NCBI GenBank assembly: GCA_002633025.1
Contig: NMRB01002257.1
Span: forward strand, 17,904 to 81,903
Direction: 5' to 3'
Length of the DNA stretch: 64,000 bases
Source of the DNA: Notospermus geniculatus
Taxonomy: Eukaryota > Nemertea > Pilidiophora > Heteronemertea > Lineidae
Shown: positions 10,501 through 25,500 of the stretch, one piece after another
Numbering within the stretch: the first letter of the stretch is position 1
How the letters are laid out: every line of letters starts with the position of its first letter
Translations under genes and position numbers: made by a program
The notes under the pieces: generated by a model
What the model was told of the DNA's origin: nothing
Seen by the model: the letters and a program-made list of their open reading frames with translations, nothing else
The model's database searches: none

Positions 10501-13500
10501 CCCTGGGTCCTCGGACCGTCGCTTGTACTCCATGTAAGCCTTCACAAGTTGTCTCATCTCCAAAAGTTTGGTGTCAAACATAACCTTGAAAGAAATGAAA
10601 TGCTCTTCATGTTGATTGATACAGATCTCAGGATTCAGGCATGCAAACAATGGTTTAGAAGGGATAATCTCTGACTCCCTTATATCACAACTGATCAGTC
10701 CCCTCGATGATCGTATTACCCAGGGGAACCGGTAGTTGTCATAAAATTTTCAAAACTTCTCTGGTGTCAAACATGAGAAATTTGGTGTCTGAAGATAGGT
10801 TCTTAGTTCTTATACTGGGTAGAGTGGCGGCCAAGAGAGACTTCCAGAAGAATGACTTGTGGGGATTCTGATAACCACCTTATGATGCCTTCTCTTCGAA
10901 ATCTCCTTCTCTACAACCACAGCCCAAGTCTCTATGACTTCCAAGTATTTTCTCGCCAGGGCTTTCCTTCTCTCCAGCTCTTGCTGTAAATCCTTGGTAG
11001 GACTCCGGTGTTGTTCCTGAGTTTGAAGGCCGTTGCTTGATTCTTCCTCAGTTTCATGAGCTAAGGCTACAGCATGCTTGCGGGCTGTTGCAGTCTTCAG
11101 AAATGAGACTGATTGCTGAATCTTTTCATATGTTGCTTTGACCTAGAAGAATCAACTTTATGATTACCCTTATATTACTAGTAACTTATAACTTTGTAAG
11201 CCATGGATTCTGGAGGCCAAGAACATTACATTTGCCACCAACTCTCCAGAATGACATGAAAATGTCTAATGCCCGAAACGTTTTCGGCAAGAAGTACTGA
11301 CCTCTCGTTTATGAAGCTGCACAACTTGAGTCACATTGCACGACTGCTGCATCAGTGTCTTATGAACAGAAGTTGGGTTGAATGACACCAAATCCACCGT
11401 ATCGCTGTAATCCCATGCTGCATCATTCGCTGAAGAAATTAAGGAAATGGGATTCAAAAATGCCCCCGACTTCTGTTTGTTGGCAGGTTATTTGTAGATT
11501 CTGTTATAGGCATGCGGATCTTTGTGCATTTGATTTCTTAGCTGGTTCCAAAAGCTGAATTCTGAAGGGGCATTAAGTTCAGCTGGAGTCCGAACAATCG
11601 TCAAGTTGGATGGACTTCCAAGGATACGATACAAATCATTAAATTCTTACCGTTATTACCAGAGCCAGTTGAGATGATGCACCCTTGAATATTAGGGTGA
11701 TACTTCTTCACGCCATGAACAGTCGATCCAGCTCCCTTGTAACTTAAGATATCTGCTGATAGTGGACGCTTCCTATAGGATGGGGTGCCGATAGATGTCT
11801 TTTTCCAGCCAAAAAATTGCACAAGAACCTGTGAAGAGACTTAACTGAGAGCCTGATGATTCCACTGGAAACCTTCCACCCAAGACGATGCCTTGGTTTC
11901 AAAATATATCACATATCTCTGCAGTCATACAGTCACATTCATTTTCACTTGTATTTAGATATTCTAATGTTGAAGAGAGACTTAAATGATACAAATGTGG
12001 AAAGTTTTTCAAGAGAACACCTTCTGAATGTCAGCAATTTACTCACATATCCCATGAACACAATGAAGAAAGCCCCACAGAGTGCATACAAAAGACGCCT
12101 GATAAACTTCCAGTCTGGAGACCTCACGATGTCCTCTCTAATGTGAATTCCCATCTGGATAAGGTTGCCCCTTGTAAGTGGGAAGAAGGGCCCAAGTGCT
12201 GGGCATCGGCCTCCAGATGGTGTGACAACTATGTACTGAAAGGGAGAATTAGGGGGCATGAGCCCAGTGCTGGGCTTAAGATATTGTGACTTCTATTAAC
12301 AATAAGCTTTAGAGTTATCTTGAAGAATATGGAGAGAAGCAATGGCCCATCTTCAGAGGAAATATCAGATGGGATATAATGAAGGTTTCTCAGTCTCCAC
12401 TCAGCAGGACAAACCTGGGGTAAGTTCACTACTCCAAGTAATGTATACATAGGCCTACAACTCACCAATTTTTTAGCTTTGTTTCTATTCATATGGAAAA
12501 CAAATGTGCCGGACACAGTAAATCTATAGGCAAACAGAGAGGGTGGGTTGTTATCCTTGGCGAGCATATCTGCTAATGTCTTGAAATTGCCATCATCAAA
12601 ACCAGGCCCTGTGTTATAAAGGCTCCCCCTGAAACAAAAGAAACGCTCATGCAAATTTAGGTTTTCGGTGAACGTTGTTGACTGCAAGTTACATTTATTC
12701 CAAAAATGAACATGTAACGCATGGTTCAACGCCTGAAGACCATGAGTATGCCCGTGATGCCAACAAAGATTGACGTAAATTGGCCTTTTCACAATGGTAG
12801 TGGTGTAACTACATTTGTACCTCAGAAGTGATGGTGCCAATACTTCCAGTGTGTTATCCTAATCCTAACAGCCCAGACTCTTGTGAGAAGTAAGGAATTC
12901 TGCAGGAGGCTGAGGGCGTACCTGTCATAAACAGGAAAGTGATCCTTTGTCACAGAAAACAGCAAAGAGTTGCCGATCGTGAGACAGACGCATGGAGAGT
13001 GGATACCGTGGCCAATAACAACATCTGGATTCCCCAAAAGGTGGCGCTGAGAACCAGTTTCATTATGATCCTGCAATTCGCTCATGGATATCATTGCATC
13101 CCGTGAAACGTTCATCCCCTTTGTGTTGCTCTCCAGATGATCTTTGACCTTTTGCGGATCAGGGTTGTAGACGCCGATGAAGTCAGATGAGGTCGCATCG
13201 ATGAGGTAGACTGGGGATGAGGTGTTGTCACGCTGGTTGCAATGTTTGTCGGAGATGGACAGTGGGGAGTTCACAATGGGCAGAAGGTCACTTACAGCAA
13301 TGTCAAACTAAAAGACAGAAAGTGTTAAGATTTGTGTCACTTTTTATACCAAATTATTTCAAGTCAAATGGTCAATCTTTTCAAACTCCTTATTTTGTCT
13401 CATTTGATACATTGCACGAAAATTCAAGGCAACAAGCACAGCATTGAACGTCCCCCGTCGCCCCGGGTGCAAGTCCGACGGGCATGTATTTTGAAGATTC

Positions 13501-16500
13501 CATTCAGTATTAATGGCACAATCACAGTTTATGTGATTCGGCTTTTTGGCCCCCTGGTGGCAAAGTGGAAAATCAGATTTGGTCGATTCTATGACGCGAC
13601 ACACCATTGGCCCATGACACATCCCTCCACCAAATATCAACCCAAAATTTTCAGTCGTTCCAAAGTTACAGAGCGGAAGGGAACTTATGTGGTTTTTACA
13701 AGCGCCCCCTACAGGGCTGAAAAAGGAATGTAATTGAAAACCCGCAGAGTATATTATGTACCCTTGCTAGATGAGCCTACCATAAAAATTTTGTGAAATT
13801 CCGTTCAGTATTAAAGGAACATCATGCAACTGCGATCTAGTGCCTCCAACAACAGGAAAAGAGAAACACTTTCATGTCAGAGATGTTCAATAGATACATG
13901 AAGATACGGCAGCAAATGTGGGCCAAAAGTGCCCACCCTTAATATTTTTCTCAGGAAGCTCTTACCAGTAGGGCACTCTTCACACTGAGACGCTTCCTGT
14001 AAACCAAATGTTGTCTCCTTGGTGTAGGTGCCATTTGGACAGAATGTGGGTTCAGGTGATCCAAAAGGGCAGAACGTGTATGGTGGACATGGGACAGGCT
14101 CAAGGTTGGTCGTACCAGATGGGCAATAGTAGCCAACTGGGCAAGGAAGACACTGGTCTCCACCTTGGCTTGGTTGGAATGTGCCTGCAAATAGGAGACG
14201 GATGAAGAAACGAAAAATATCTCAAATTATGCAGATCTTGAACTTCTGTTAAAGTACTGGTACTGGACACATTTGCACAGGACCTGGCAGCAAAGGAAGA
14301 TGTGAACTTCGATTTATGACGATACATCACTGAGAAGAGATATGGTGAACAATGACTTCAGCTCTAAACAACTTACCCGCTCTGCAGGGTGATGGTCTCT
14401 CTGAACCTTTCTGACAGTAATGACCAGCAGGGCAGGGGAAGGCCTTTGGGTCTGGAGTCGCTACTTTAGCAAGTACTGGACAATAGTAACGTTCATCACA
14501 TTGGCCCGAAGGAGTCTCTAGACCTTCACCAAAACAGTAGTAACCACCAAGACATGGTCGACAGTCGCGTTCCTCAGCACCACCTGTCAATGGTTGTTGG
14601 GTTCCCGGTGGACATGCAGAGGCATTTACAGATCCTTTCAAGCAATAGTGGCCAGCAGGACAAGGCATATTGACTCCATCATTGGGTTTTACTTCTATAG
14701 CTCCTTCTATGCACAGAAAGCCTGCTGCACAGGGCCCACTTGGGACAGTTAGGCCAGTCTTGGCACAGTAATAACCTGCTGGGCAAGGGAGGCACTGTCG
14801 TTGATAACGCAGGCCCTCACGTGGGTTATATGAGCCTGAAATGTCAAGAAAACCTTCAGTATTTCTGTGACGTAACAGAAGAAAAAGAAGAAAATCAAAC
14901 GGAGCACAGGCTTAGTTGCACCCCATCTGATACTTCGTGTTACAACTGCTCCCAGGACTCAATAATGAAAACTTGAGGATGAAAACTTAGAAGCTTCCTA
15001 GGCCTACTCGTGTGACGGTTGTTCCAAGCTTCAGAGCTTACCAACAGGACAAGGTGTTCCAAGATCCTGCGTTCCAGGAGGACAATAACGCCCAGTGGGA
15101 CATGGCAAGGATTCATTCATCGCTAAGTAAGGGCAAGTCTGTCCAATAGGACAGAGCAGACATGTAGCTGAAAAGTAAGAAGTCATAGAATAAAATACAT
15201 GTATGTCTTAATTGTGAGGAAAGGAAATTAAGAAGTTACATGTACCGGTATCACAGAGCTTTCTATCCAAATGATACCTGCTACAGAATCGTGATGACAC
15301 ATTTCAAGATGTGATTGCTGCTGGCAAGCAATGCGATGTACGGTACTTACAGTATCCAAGAGAAGGTGCATATCTGCCTCTAGGACATGGGAAGGCTTCT
15401 ACCGCTCCAGCCAAGCAATAATGTCCCTTTGGACAAATAAAGCCTTTAATGTTATCCGTGGGCTTAGGGACATCGGATCCAGTCAGGCAGATGTATCCAG
15501 CATGACAAGGCAGGCTGTAACCTATAAGAAGGTAACGTCATTGAGAGGTCAAGGTAAGAAGGCAAGGTCATTGTAAGGTCAAGGAAAGAAGGTCAAGAGG
15601 TCATGATAATTGACCTAACCAGTGATAAAGTGGGGAAAATGCTTTATATTAACACAGCATCCACAGAAACCTTCATAAAACGTAGTAGAACAGCAGTTCC
15701 TTACCTAACCGAGACGTTTCTTCTGTACAATACCTCCCAGGCTGACAAAGTTCACAGTCTGTCACATTCTTTGCCCCCTTCCCGAGTGTCATGGTCCCAT
15801 CTGGGCAGACTATAGGGAAAGGACTACCAGTTGGACAGTAACTCCCTGCCGGGCACAAGGTGGACTTAGGATGGGAAATCTTGTCACCTCCTGGGCAGTA
15901 ATAGCTGAAGTAAAGATTGCCAACATTGTATAGGATAGAAGTTAACAGTGCAATTTTTGCAATAAATGCCAGGTGCCCCCACGCCAGAGTTGGAAATGCA
16001 TTGCAACGGAACTGGCCTTTCTTTGGTTTCCAGACTAGGCTTGTCTGTAACAGCTGACGAAGTATGGATACGGTATCACTTAACCTTGATTCAATAGAAA
16101 ATCGCGATGGATAGACAGTCATGACAGTAACACTTACCCTGGATCACAGAAGCCTTCCGGTTCTTCTAACCCTTTTGAAGCACAGAAGTATCCTGGAAGG
16201 CACGGCTGACAGGCGTAGCGGCGGAACTGGCCTTTCTTTGGGTTGAAGGACCCTGGCCAGCAGGGAAACTGGTCAGCTGATCGAGTCCCTTCCGGACAAT
16301 AATATCCTTTTGGGCATGAGTTATTCTGCAGGGATGACACAGGTGACAATGTGTTGTTACAGAAATAGCCTGAAAAATAATGCAGATTTTATCAACTTAA
16401 AGTGATGATCAACAACAAAGGAAGAGACTGAAATCTGATGAGGAGAAAAAACTGAGAGGATGGGCATCGTTTACCAGCAAGATTGGAATTTGGCACCGCA

Positions 16501-19500
16501 GACGCCAATGTTGGTGCTGCTACAAATGAATGCTGAGAACTGCATAAGAATTGCACTAACCCATTGGGCAAATCTTGCATTCAAAAGACCCCTTTTCATT
16601 TTGATAGTAACCATTGCCACAGGTGATGGGCAGTGGACTTCCCTCAGGGCAGAAGTGACCAGTAGGACAGATGTACTCATAGGGTGTTGACGAGTTCTGG
16701 CCTGGTGGGCAGTAGTAACCTGTAATAAAACAAAATATCAGCTTACTAGCACCGGTACAATGCATCACTAAACATACCATAAGGGGAGTCGACAGAACAA
16801 CCACAGAGTGATCTGCAGATACATACACCAGTCCACAAAGCGTGGGTTGACAATAGGTACACAACTGAGTCTACAGTCCGGATGACACTCGGCTACAAGC
16901 AGCTACCCGTGGATTGTAACAGCAATCATGTAGCAAACAACTGACGATAGAAGATAACATATGAACCTCTTCCTGAATGTCACTGTCAACAGATCTTTCC
17001 TTCAACAACTCAACTGGGTTAGTTACCTTTTCTGCATTTTCCAGTAACTCTAGAAGCCCCAAGCACATCACAGTAAAAACCAGCATCACATATGTTGCAT
17101 TCCTGCTGAGATCTCAATCCTGTGTTTGGTCCATATGTCCCAGGCACGCATGGACTTGGTTGTCCACTGCCTTCAACACAGTGGTGACCCTTGGGGCAGC
17201 GTTTTTGCTTGGAGGATATTGATGCGATGGGGCAGTACCATCCAGGTTCACAGAGTCCAGTAGGAAGGGCCAGGCCTGATACATCACAGTGATAGCCTGG
17301 TGTGCATTTCAACGGAGTGTGTGACCCTAAGGGGCAGAACATTCCAGCAGGACATTCACCTCCTGATCTGTCAGATGGCTGTGAAAATCGTGAAAACGTC
17401 AGATGGGCACAAACATGAGATAAGCATGCAACAAAGGCAAACAGAACAGGATTGAAAAATAAGACAAAGATCAGCATCCTCTTATCTGACCAACATGGAA
17501 ATGACAGAAAAGCGCCTGGAGATGGACAATTTCGTGGAGCCAAATATCAGAGGCAGCAACTCTCAAGATTGGAGTTATGGACCTACCTTGGGTGAAGAAG
17601 AACCTAATATGCAATACCATCCCTCAGAGCAGTTAGCTGTCGGTACAGCATTTCCTGGTCCTGCACAGTACTTCCCACGATCACATGCTAAACATGACGT
17701 AACGTCCTGTTGCCTTAGTCTATCGTTATAAGTTCCTGCTGGACACGGCATCTGGTATGGATCTTTAGTCCCAGCTCGACAGATATAACCCTCTGGACAT
17801 GGAAATTCTGTAAAATCTGATGTGTTGGAGTAGCAGAAGTAACCAGGAGGACAAGTAAGGCAGTGACCTTGGCCTGTCAAGTTTTGATAGCTCCCAGGTG
17901 GACATCGCAATGGTAGAGCTGAACCTTTCGGGCAGTAGTGACCAACAGGACAGATATCAGCTTGAGTGTCATTACTTCCATCTATTGGGCAACCTGTGAT
18001 GTTTGTTGCCAGCGGATTGGACCGTTTTGCTGCTGAGACACAGAAGTATCCTTCACGGCAGTCACCAGAAGGAGCAGTTAAACCAGGTCCTGAAAGGCAA
18101 AGCGAAGTAGATGATTGAAGTGGAAGAATGACTCAGAGGAGGAGATACAATGGACTACTTCAAGGCCTCCCTCACCAAGACCCTTCCTTTCCATCCCTTT
18201 TTAATGGCTTGATAGGGAATGAATCACAAGCTGGTAAAGTGCATCTCTACAATACAGAAGATCATGAAATAATAACAGGTTTCTAAGGTGAAAGACATAG
18301 CTTCCTACCGGACACGAACCCACGGACCCTCGCCCAGGGTCCGTTTCTACAATACAGAAATGTGATTAAACTTGAATGTAATCTATTACAACTTGGCACT
18401 TTCACCACCAGTTGGTTCACACGTTACAAACATAACTAACACTTCAGGGCTGCACCTTGATCAAGAATTTTAGAGAGTCAATGCTCATCAACCCTGAAAA
18501 AGAAATACACTTACTCTCGCAGTATTTCCCACCATCACAGTCAGTGCACTCCTCCCTGGTGGCCAATCCTTTCCTCGCACCATAGGTCCCCCTTGGACAG
18601 GGTTGCCAATCATACCCAGTTTCCTTTGGACACCAGTACCCCTGTGGACACAGTCTAGTAGTACTTTCAGGTCTTCCAGCAATGACAAAGTCAGGGAGGC
18701 AGTAGGACCCAGCAGGACAGGTGCCGCAAGTATATTCTCCAGTGTTGTTAGTGTAGAACCCTGGTGCACAGGCCATTGGTACATGAGATCCTTGGGGACA
18801 ATGGTTGCCGATGGGGCAGATGACTTGTGTTGATGACACAGACCCCAAGGGGCAGAAGTAACCTGGAGAAGGAAAAAAGACATAAACTGATGTAAAAAAT
18901 GGATGAAGTTAACTGCCATCTGTTGAGAGAGCTGTCCCCAAGGCACTCAGACAATACGTTCTAGGACAGGATGTGTTCCTTGATCCTTCATACACCATGT
19001 AGCACTTGTTCAATTCAACTACAACCATTCTTAGGCATCTTCCCCAATTGTGGCTATTATCTTGCCATACGGTAAGCGAGTGAGTTGGAGGGGTGAAAGT
19101 GGTAGTTGATAGCTGAGAGCTGAGGAAGCTTTCAGTAAATTTAAAGCAAGCCTACCTGGTTTACAGAGGCCAATAGGCTCAACAAGCTCACTGCCATTAC
19201 AGTACATTCCAGGAATACACTGCTCACACTGCACAGTCTTATAGATGCCAAGTTTGTTGTTGAATGTTGCAGGAGGACAGGGGGTCGGCTGTGCACTTCC
19301 AGTTGGGCAGAAATCTCCCTTAGGGCAGATGATCTCCTCCTGTCTTTTTGACCCCTCAGGACAATAATACCCTCGGTGACACTTGCCGACGACTTTCCTT
19401 AGTGCTGGAAATGATGAGCAACATTCTTTTATGAAATCACTTCGAAAAGTTACAGGAGTTCCACTTACAGCAAAGTAGGCGTACAGTTCCTTGGCACTAA

Positions 19501-22500
19501 CTTTACTTCAAATATGTCATTTGAGATGCACTTCAAATGACATTAGAATGCTGTAATTAATGAAAATTTTGAAGGTGGCCTGTTCTACCAACTATATGTA
19601 CCGGTAATCCACAATTTGAATCTTCTCCCCAAAACAATATGTACAGGTGCAGTTGAATCAATTGTTGAAATCAATGTACCGGTACCGGTTCTTCCCAACC
19701 TTTACTTACCTGTTCTGTTGCAGAAATATCCTGCGGTACAGTTGGTGCATTGAAGATGGTCAGCAAGTCCTTTCTGGTTACTGAAGGTACCTTCAGGGCA
19801 TGGTGTTGGCCAAGCAGAACGTTGGGGACAAAAGAAACCAGCTGGGCAGATATCTCCAAGATATGGACCTGTAAATGGAACATTGGTAGAGGAAATCCTT
19901 TTGGCAATGAAATGTAACTCAACTCTCCCCCTTTGCCGAATGGATTACAACTTTTGAGCACAGTCGTTTAGTGAGAGTGCAACAGTGGATGATTGCACCG
20001 AGAATCAAAATACCTTGTTTGGCCTTCAAAGACTTGACTCCCTGCCTGCAGTAGTATCCAGGGGGACATTCCTTGTATGGAGCAACCAGGCCAAGTTCAT
20101 CACAGACAAGGCCACCAGGACATGGAATACAGTCTGAAGCTTTCTGGCCACCTGAGTAACAAAAACACAACAACATCACTGCAACACCAGTGCCTCCATG
20201 AAAATACTACTGCATTTAAAAAACTGCCTTTGGAAATTTCAGGTATCTCACAGAAATTTGTTGCCAGCTTGCTGTCAGTTGCTGTCTGTCTTGGTATTGG
20301 AAGACGGAAAATGACTTGGTGAAAACATAAATCGAGGGAAAACCCACCAGTTGTATTCAAGAAAGTCCCTACTTGACACGGGAACTCTTCAGCAAACTTC
20401 GTTTCGTGTGGGCAGTAGTATCCCTTCGGACAGGAGAAGTTCCCAAAGAATGAAACAGGATTTTGGGTGGCATTGCAGAAGAAACCTGGGGGACAAGGTT
20501 TACATTGCCAACTAGCAATAGTATCCTGAAAAATTTTGCATATAGAAATCAAAACCTCAAGAAAATTGATAGAAAGATGGATTATGGTTGTTGACGAAGC
20601 TAGATTGGGCAGTGGCACAGGACCAACAACAAGAGGACAAGCATTGGCTTCACTGCAGCTCTTGGTAGAAAATTCTTTCACCAACCATAACTTATTTTCA
20701 AACACTCAAATAACCAGCAATATTTTCTGAAGTATTCTTTGAGTTTTTACCTGGTAAAATCCTGAAGGACATGGTGTAGGTTTCGGGCTTCCAACTGGGC
20801 AGTAGTGTGCGCGAGGACAGGAGTATTTACTTGGTCTATGGTCACGCTGTCCTGGTGGACAGTAGTAACCCTTGGAGCACTTGCCAGTGGGATGTGCCAG
20901 GCCCTCACCATTGCAATAATTTCCTAGAAAAGAAAACCTCGAACGAATCCGGATGGAAGTGAACGGTTATGTCTTCCTATTGGTCCAGGGGACATTCTCA
21001 AAGAATGAAATAGTGTTGTAATTTCCAAGACAGAATATTTCTTGAGGACTTAATATATTGATGGCTTATCCTTTATAACAACTTACCCTCTGTGCATATC
21101 TTGCAGTTAGAGGCAATATATCCTCCTTCGTAATCAAGGTGATATCCAGGAGAACAAGCGATGCCAGTTTTGCTTCCCTTTGGACAGTAATGACCACGGG
21201 GACATATGTTTCCAGTTTTGCCGTCAGATGGTTTGGTGATGGTGGCCTTTCCTGTACAGTAATACCCTGAAAGCAGAAAAATGGCACAGCCCATCAATAC
21301 TTTTCCAGTTGAACCTTAACATGATAAAAGAATGTGTCATTAGGCGATGGCAAAATTATCCTCACAACGTGTCCCCTAAGATGCAGACACCCTTTGAACA
21401 ACCCAGTCTCAAACTTCCTCCTCGCCTCCACAAAAATATTTTGAATATTGATTCATCGCACTCTACCTTGGCTGCAAGGAGCAGTCGGTGAACTCAGGCC
21501 ATCACGGTCGCAGTACCATCCACCATCACATGGTACAGGTCTGTCACTCCCTACAGGACAGTAGAATCCCCTGGGACATTTTCCACCTTGACTAGGATCA
21601 GTAGGCATGGGACCTTTAGATCCTCCACTGCAGTACCAACCAGCACTGAAAGGATGTATTGAGATATTTCAATCGGGGTGACAAATACAACCCTACCAGT
21701 ATCTCAGCACAGTTGGATTGTGATACCCGTTGCAACACAGTAAAGAACCCTGAATCTATTCACTTTCTTATCAATCAGAGTCTATTCAGTGCAACTAGAC
21801 AGAAATTGTTACCTGCAGTTGCCTGTCACCTTAGCCGCACCAGTTCCTTGGCAGTACTTCCTTGGTGTACATGACAAGCAACTTGTAGCATTCCACTGAC
21901 CAGGCACAGGGTTAAACGTGCCAGCCTGGCAGTGAGAATAATGATTCATATGGGTCCCAAGTGGGCAATAGAATCCTGCAGGGCAGGGATTCAGCAGATA
22001 CTGGGTGCTATTCCCTTGGCAGTAGAATCCTGGCGTACATGGTTTGCAGTTGCCTTGGCCTTCCTCATCTTGATATGTTCCAGGTCTGCAACCAAGAGGT
22101 GCGTAGCTGCCTTCCGGACACATGTGACCATGTGGACAAATTCCACCGAAACCTAGAAGCAAATGCTGAAGCTATTAAAAGAGGGAATATGGCATTCTCC
22201 AAATACTCTACTAAATCTTCTCTTTGGTCCCGAGATGCCCACACAAATGTTTCCCGTAACTGGGTTGCGATAGTCAAATGCAGTTTGGTGTGAAAATAAA
22301 ACATATATACCTGAATGTTCTCCCCTAATGGAACAGATCTCTCCACTCATATTCCAGTTCCTATTCCAACTCTGATGAGCATACGGCATGGGGGTGTCAA
22401 CGCCGTTCACACAAAAATATCCCACCTGGCATTTCCCAGACACAGTAGTCGCACCTTCCTTGATGCAGTAGTGGCCTTCATCACACTGTTTGCATTGCTT

Positions 22501-25500
22501 GGACTGGAATGAAAAGTGGGATGTAGGAGGAATGTGAAGCCCTTGATGAAAGCTACGGGGTCTAGGAAACATGAACCGGGGATAAAGCACGCGACCTCAT
22601 TGGTGGCAGTTGAAGATGTTTTGAACTGTAACCTCTGAGAACCCAACTACTAGCATATTAAAATATATCAGATATTTATGATACTAGCAATCAGTGAGAA
22701 TCAGTGCTAACTAGTCAGCAATTGGAAAACCTCACTCCCAGTCAGACTAAATTTAACATGATGAGTTGAGTACTCACCATGTATAATCCAGTCTTTGCAC
22801 TGTACGTTCCTTTCGGACAAGGTTGGATGTTCAGACCCGTCCCTAGGGGACAGAAATATCCTGGTGGACATGTAAATTTACCAATCTCAGATGTCGTGTT
22901 CACTGGGAGACAGTAAAACCTGGAAAGACAAGCAACATATTCAGTCTGACAACTATATGTCTACAATCGTATGTTTGGAAATTTTTTACACTGACAGCAG
23001 CAGAAGTCAACCTCTCAGAACTCACCCAGGTGGACATTTTAAGCACTCCCATAATCCTGTCCCGTTAGCATACGTCCCCGGTGGACATGACTTCGGCCAG
23101 TCTGATCCCTTTGGACAGTGGAACCAAGGAGGGCACAGCACAGACGTCGGATTAACGGAACCTGGAGGAAAAACCATGGAAAGGTTTAACCCCGCCTGCA
23201 CTGATAATGATTGGTGGTTCAGATGCTTTAGTGCTCCGGTAATTCAACAATCCCAGAAATCCTACACAAATCTCACTGACTTTCTACTCTTTCCCTGAAA
23301 ATCACCAGTACCGGTATCATTACCTCTTGGGCAGTAATAACCCTCCTGACAGAGACCCTGTGGTTGTGTTAGCCCAGTCTTCTGACAGAACCAACCACTT
23401 GGGCATGATTTGCACTGTCTAGACGAGTACAGCTGAGTGTTATTCGACCAGGTTCCCTTTGGGCATGGAGTACCAACATCACTACCTAGAAAGTTAGAGT
23501 ACGGTGCATGTAACAATCATAAGATGTATACATCCTCATTTTTTCTTACGATCATCCTTCTCCAAGTGGAAAATAACAAGACACTCCTTCATATGGATGA
23601 TAACCCGCGCAATTACCCATGTCTTTATAAGGCTTGTTTCTGTGATGGGCGAGATACAATTTCATAATTTTAGCTTTGCTTAAGATATTTGCCAAAGTAC
23701 CTGTTGGACAAAAATTTCCCCGTGGACACGGTTTGTCAAAGGGTATGATTGAACCAGGGGGACAGAAGAATCCAGCTTTACATCTCATAAGAGGAGCTGT
23801 CATGGCCAAATCATTGCAATACCATCCTGCGGATAAGAAATTGGTGACTATATCATGTGGTTAAATAGAGCTATAAACATATGTAGGATGTAACACCCCT
23901 CAAGTCATCATGTCATTTACGAGGAGTTCTAAACGTTCACTCCCCAATGTCACCCGTGCAGTGACGTAGGACAGCAAGTACTAGAGACTATGTTTTAAAA
24001 GAGACATTATTCTACATCAGAAAGCACTTTGCTCACCCTTAGTACATGGTCTACATTCATCGTGTTTCTGAAGTCCAGTCTGGTTGGAGAACGAGCCTCT
24101 CGGACAGGGAACAGGTTCTGACGTCCCTTGAGGACAGTAATAGCCTGGTGGGCAAATATCTGCCGTGGGACCTTGCCTTGGTCTGGAAGTCTTTGCACCA
24201 GACCTGCAGTAGTAGCCGGCATCACATGGCTTTGGAGGGAAGGTCACTCCCCCGTTAGGACAGAAGAAACCACCTAGAGAAATAACGATTAAATATTTAT
24301 TTATTTATTTATTTTATTTAGAGTGGATGCCGCGGTAAATACCATTATGGCTACCCACTACAGAGTACAGCAAACAAGATTTTATGGTGACAGTGCAGAT
24401 TGGTGCGTTTGAAGCTACGATTATGTAGTTTTACGAAGAGCTGTATTGAGGATAGAGTTGGGCCTTGCCAACAACAAACTGCAGGGAGATTGCATGTAGC
24501 TGACGACGTAGTTCATAGAAAGGGTATTAAGCCCTTGGCATGACCACACCACTGACCTGTTGGCATCTCCTGAAACTCAGTCAGACTCCTGTAATACCAA
24601 TTTGATGCAGACAGGTACATGTATACTTCAAACTCACCAGGACATTGAAGACATTCTGACTCCTCACGTATCCCTGTCCCATTATAAAATGTACCCGCAG
24701 GACAGGGGTAATCATCCTCATGCTTGGTACCATTCATACAGTAATGACCTTTGCGACATGGATACAAGGTCATTTTTACCACAGCACCAAGAAAACTACA
24801 CGTGTAACCAGCTGGACAAATTTTACATGAGTCTTGTCGCTTTTCATCTTGGTATGTTCCACTTTGGCAAGTTTTCGGAGAGCTGGATGCAGGTGGACAG
24901 ATTTTCCATATTGGACACTCATACTTGCTGGGTTTGGGGACAATTTGATGCACAGGACAGAAGTAACCTAGAAAAACAATAGTGGTTTAGGATCTACATG
25001 AAGTGCAGTGGTATCTCTTGATCTAACCTTGCACATAGTGTCAACAGCAGTCAGTGTCTCGGAGCTATCCCAGCAACATTATCTACCTAGAGAGACAACT
25101 TACCAGCTTGGCAGTCTCCAGCAGGCAATGCCAATCCTGAATCATTACAGAATTTCCCAGCTGTACATTCTAGACACCATGTTTTGTTCTGTCCTCCTCT
25201 GCTTGGTTGGTACGTTCCAGGTGGACATGCAAGCTCCGCACTGCTCCCTTCAGGACAGTAATAGCCACGACGACAAATATTACCTATTACGAAAATATTC
25301 AGCAAGATTCAATGAAGTTAGGACACGAAAAGCATCAAAGGAGATGAGAGTTATTTGTAATGAACTATCACAGCTACTACTGGATTACAAATCATCATCA
25401 TAATCTTATCGTACATGACATGCGATAAGTTTTCAATCTTGTTTTTCCCTGGAACTTACCCCCAGTGCCAGAAGGCCTCCTTGTGGTAGAGTTCCATGTG

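Noticed and set aside
13359-13640. 93-codon - strand frame with CPSDLHPGRRGTFN resembling an array module
   Set aside because: It lies in repeat-like DNA, has no matching acceptor and donor in phase and only one partial motif. It does not resolve the E93/E94 phase conflict.
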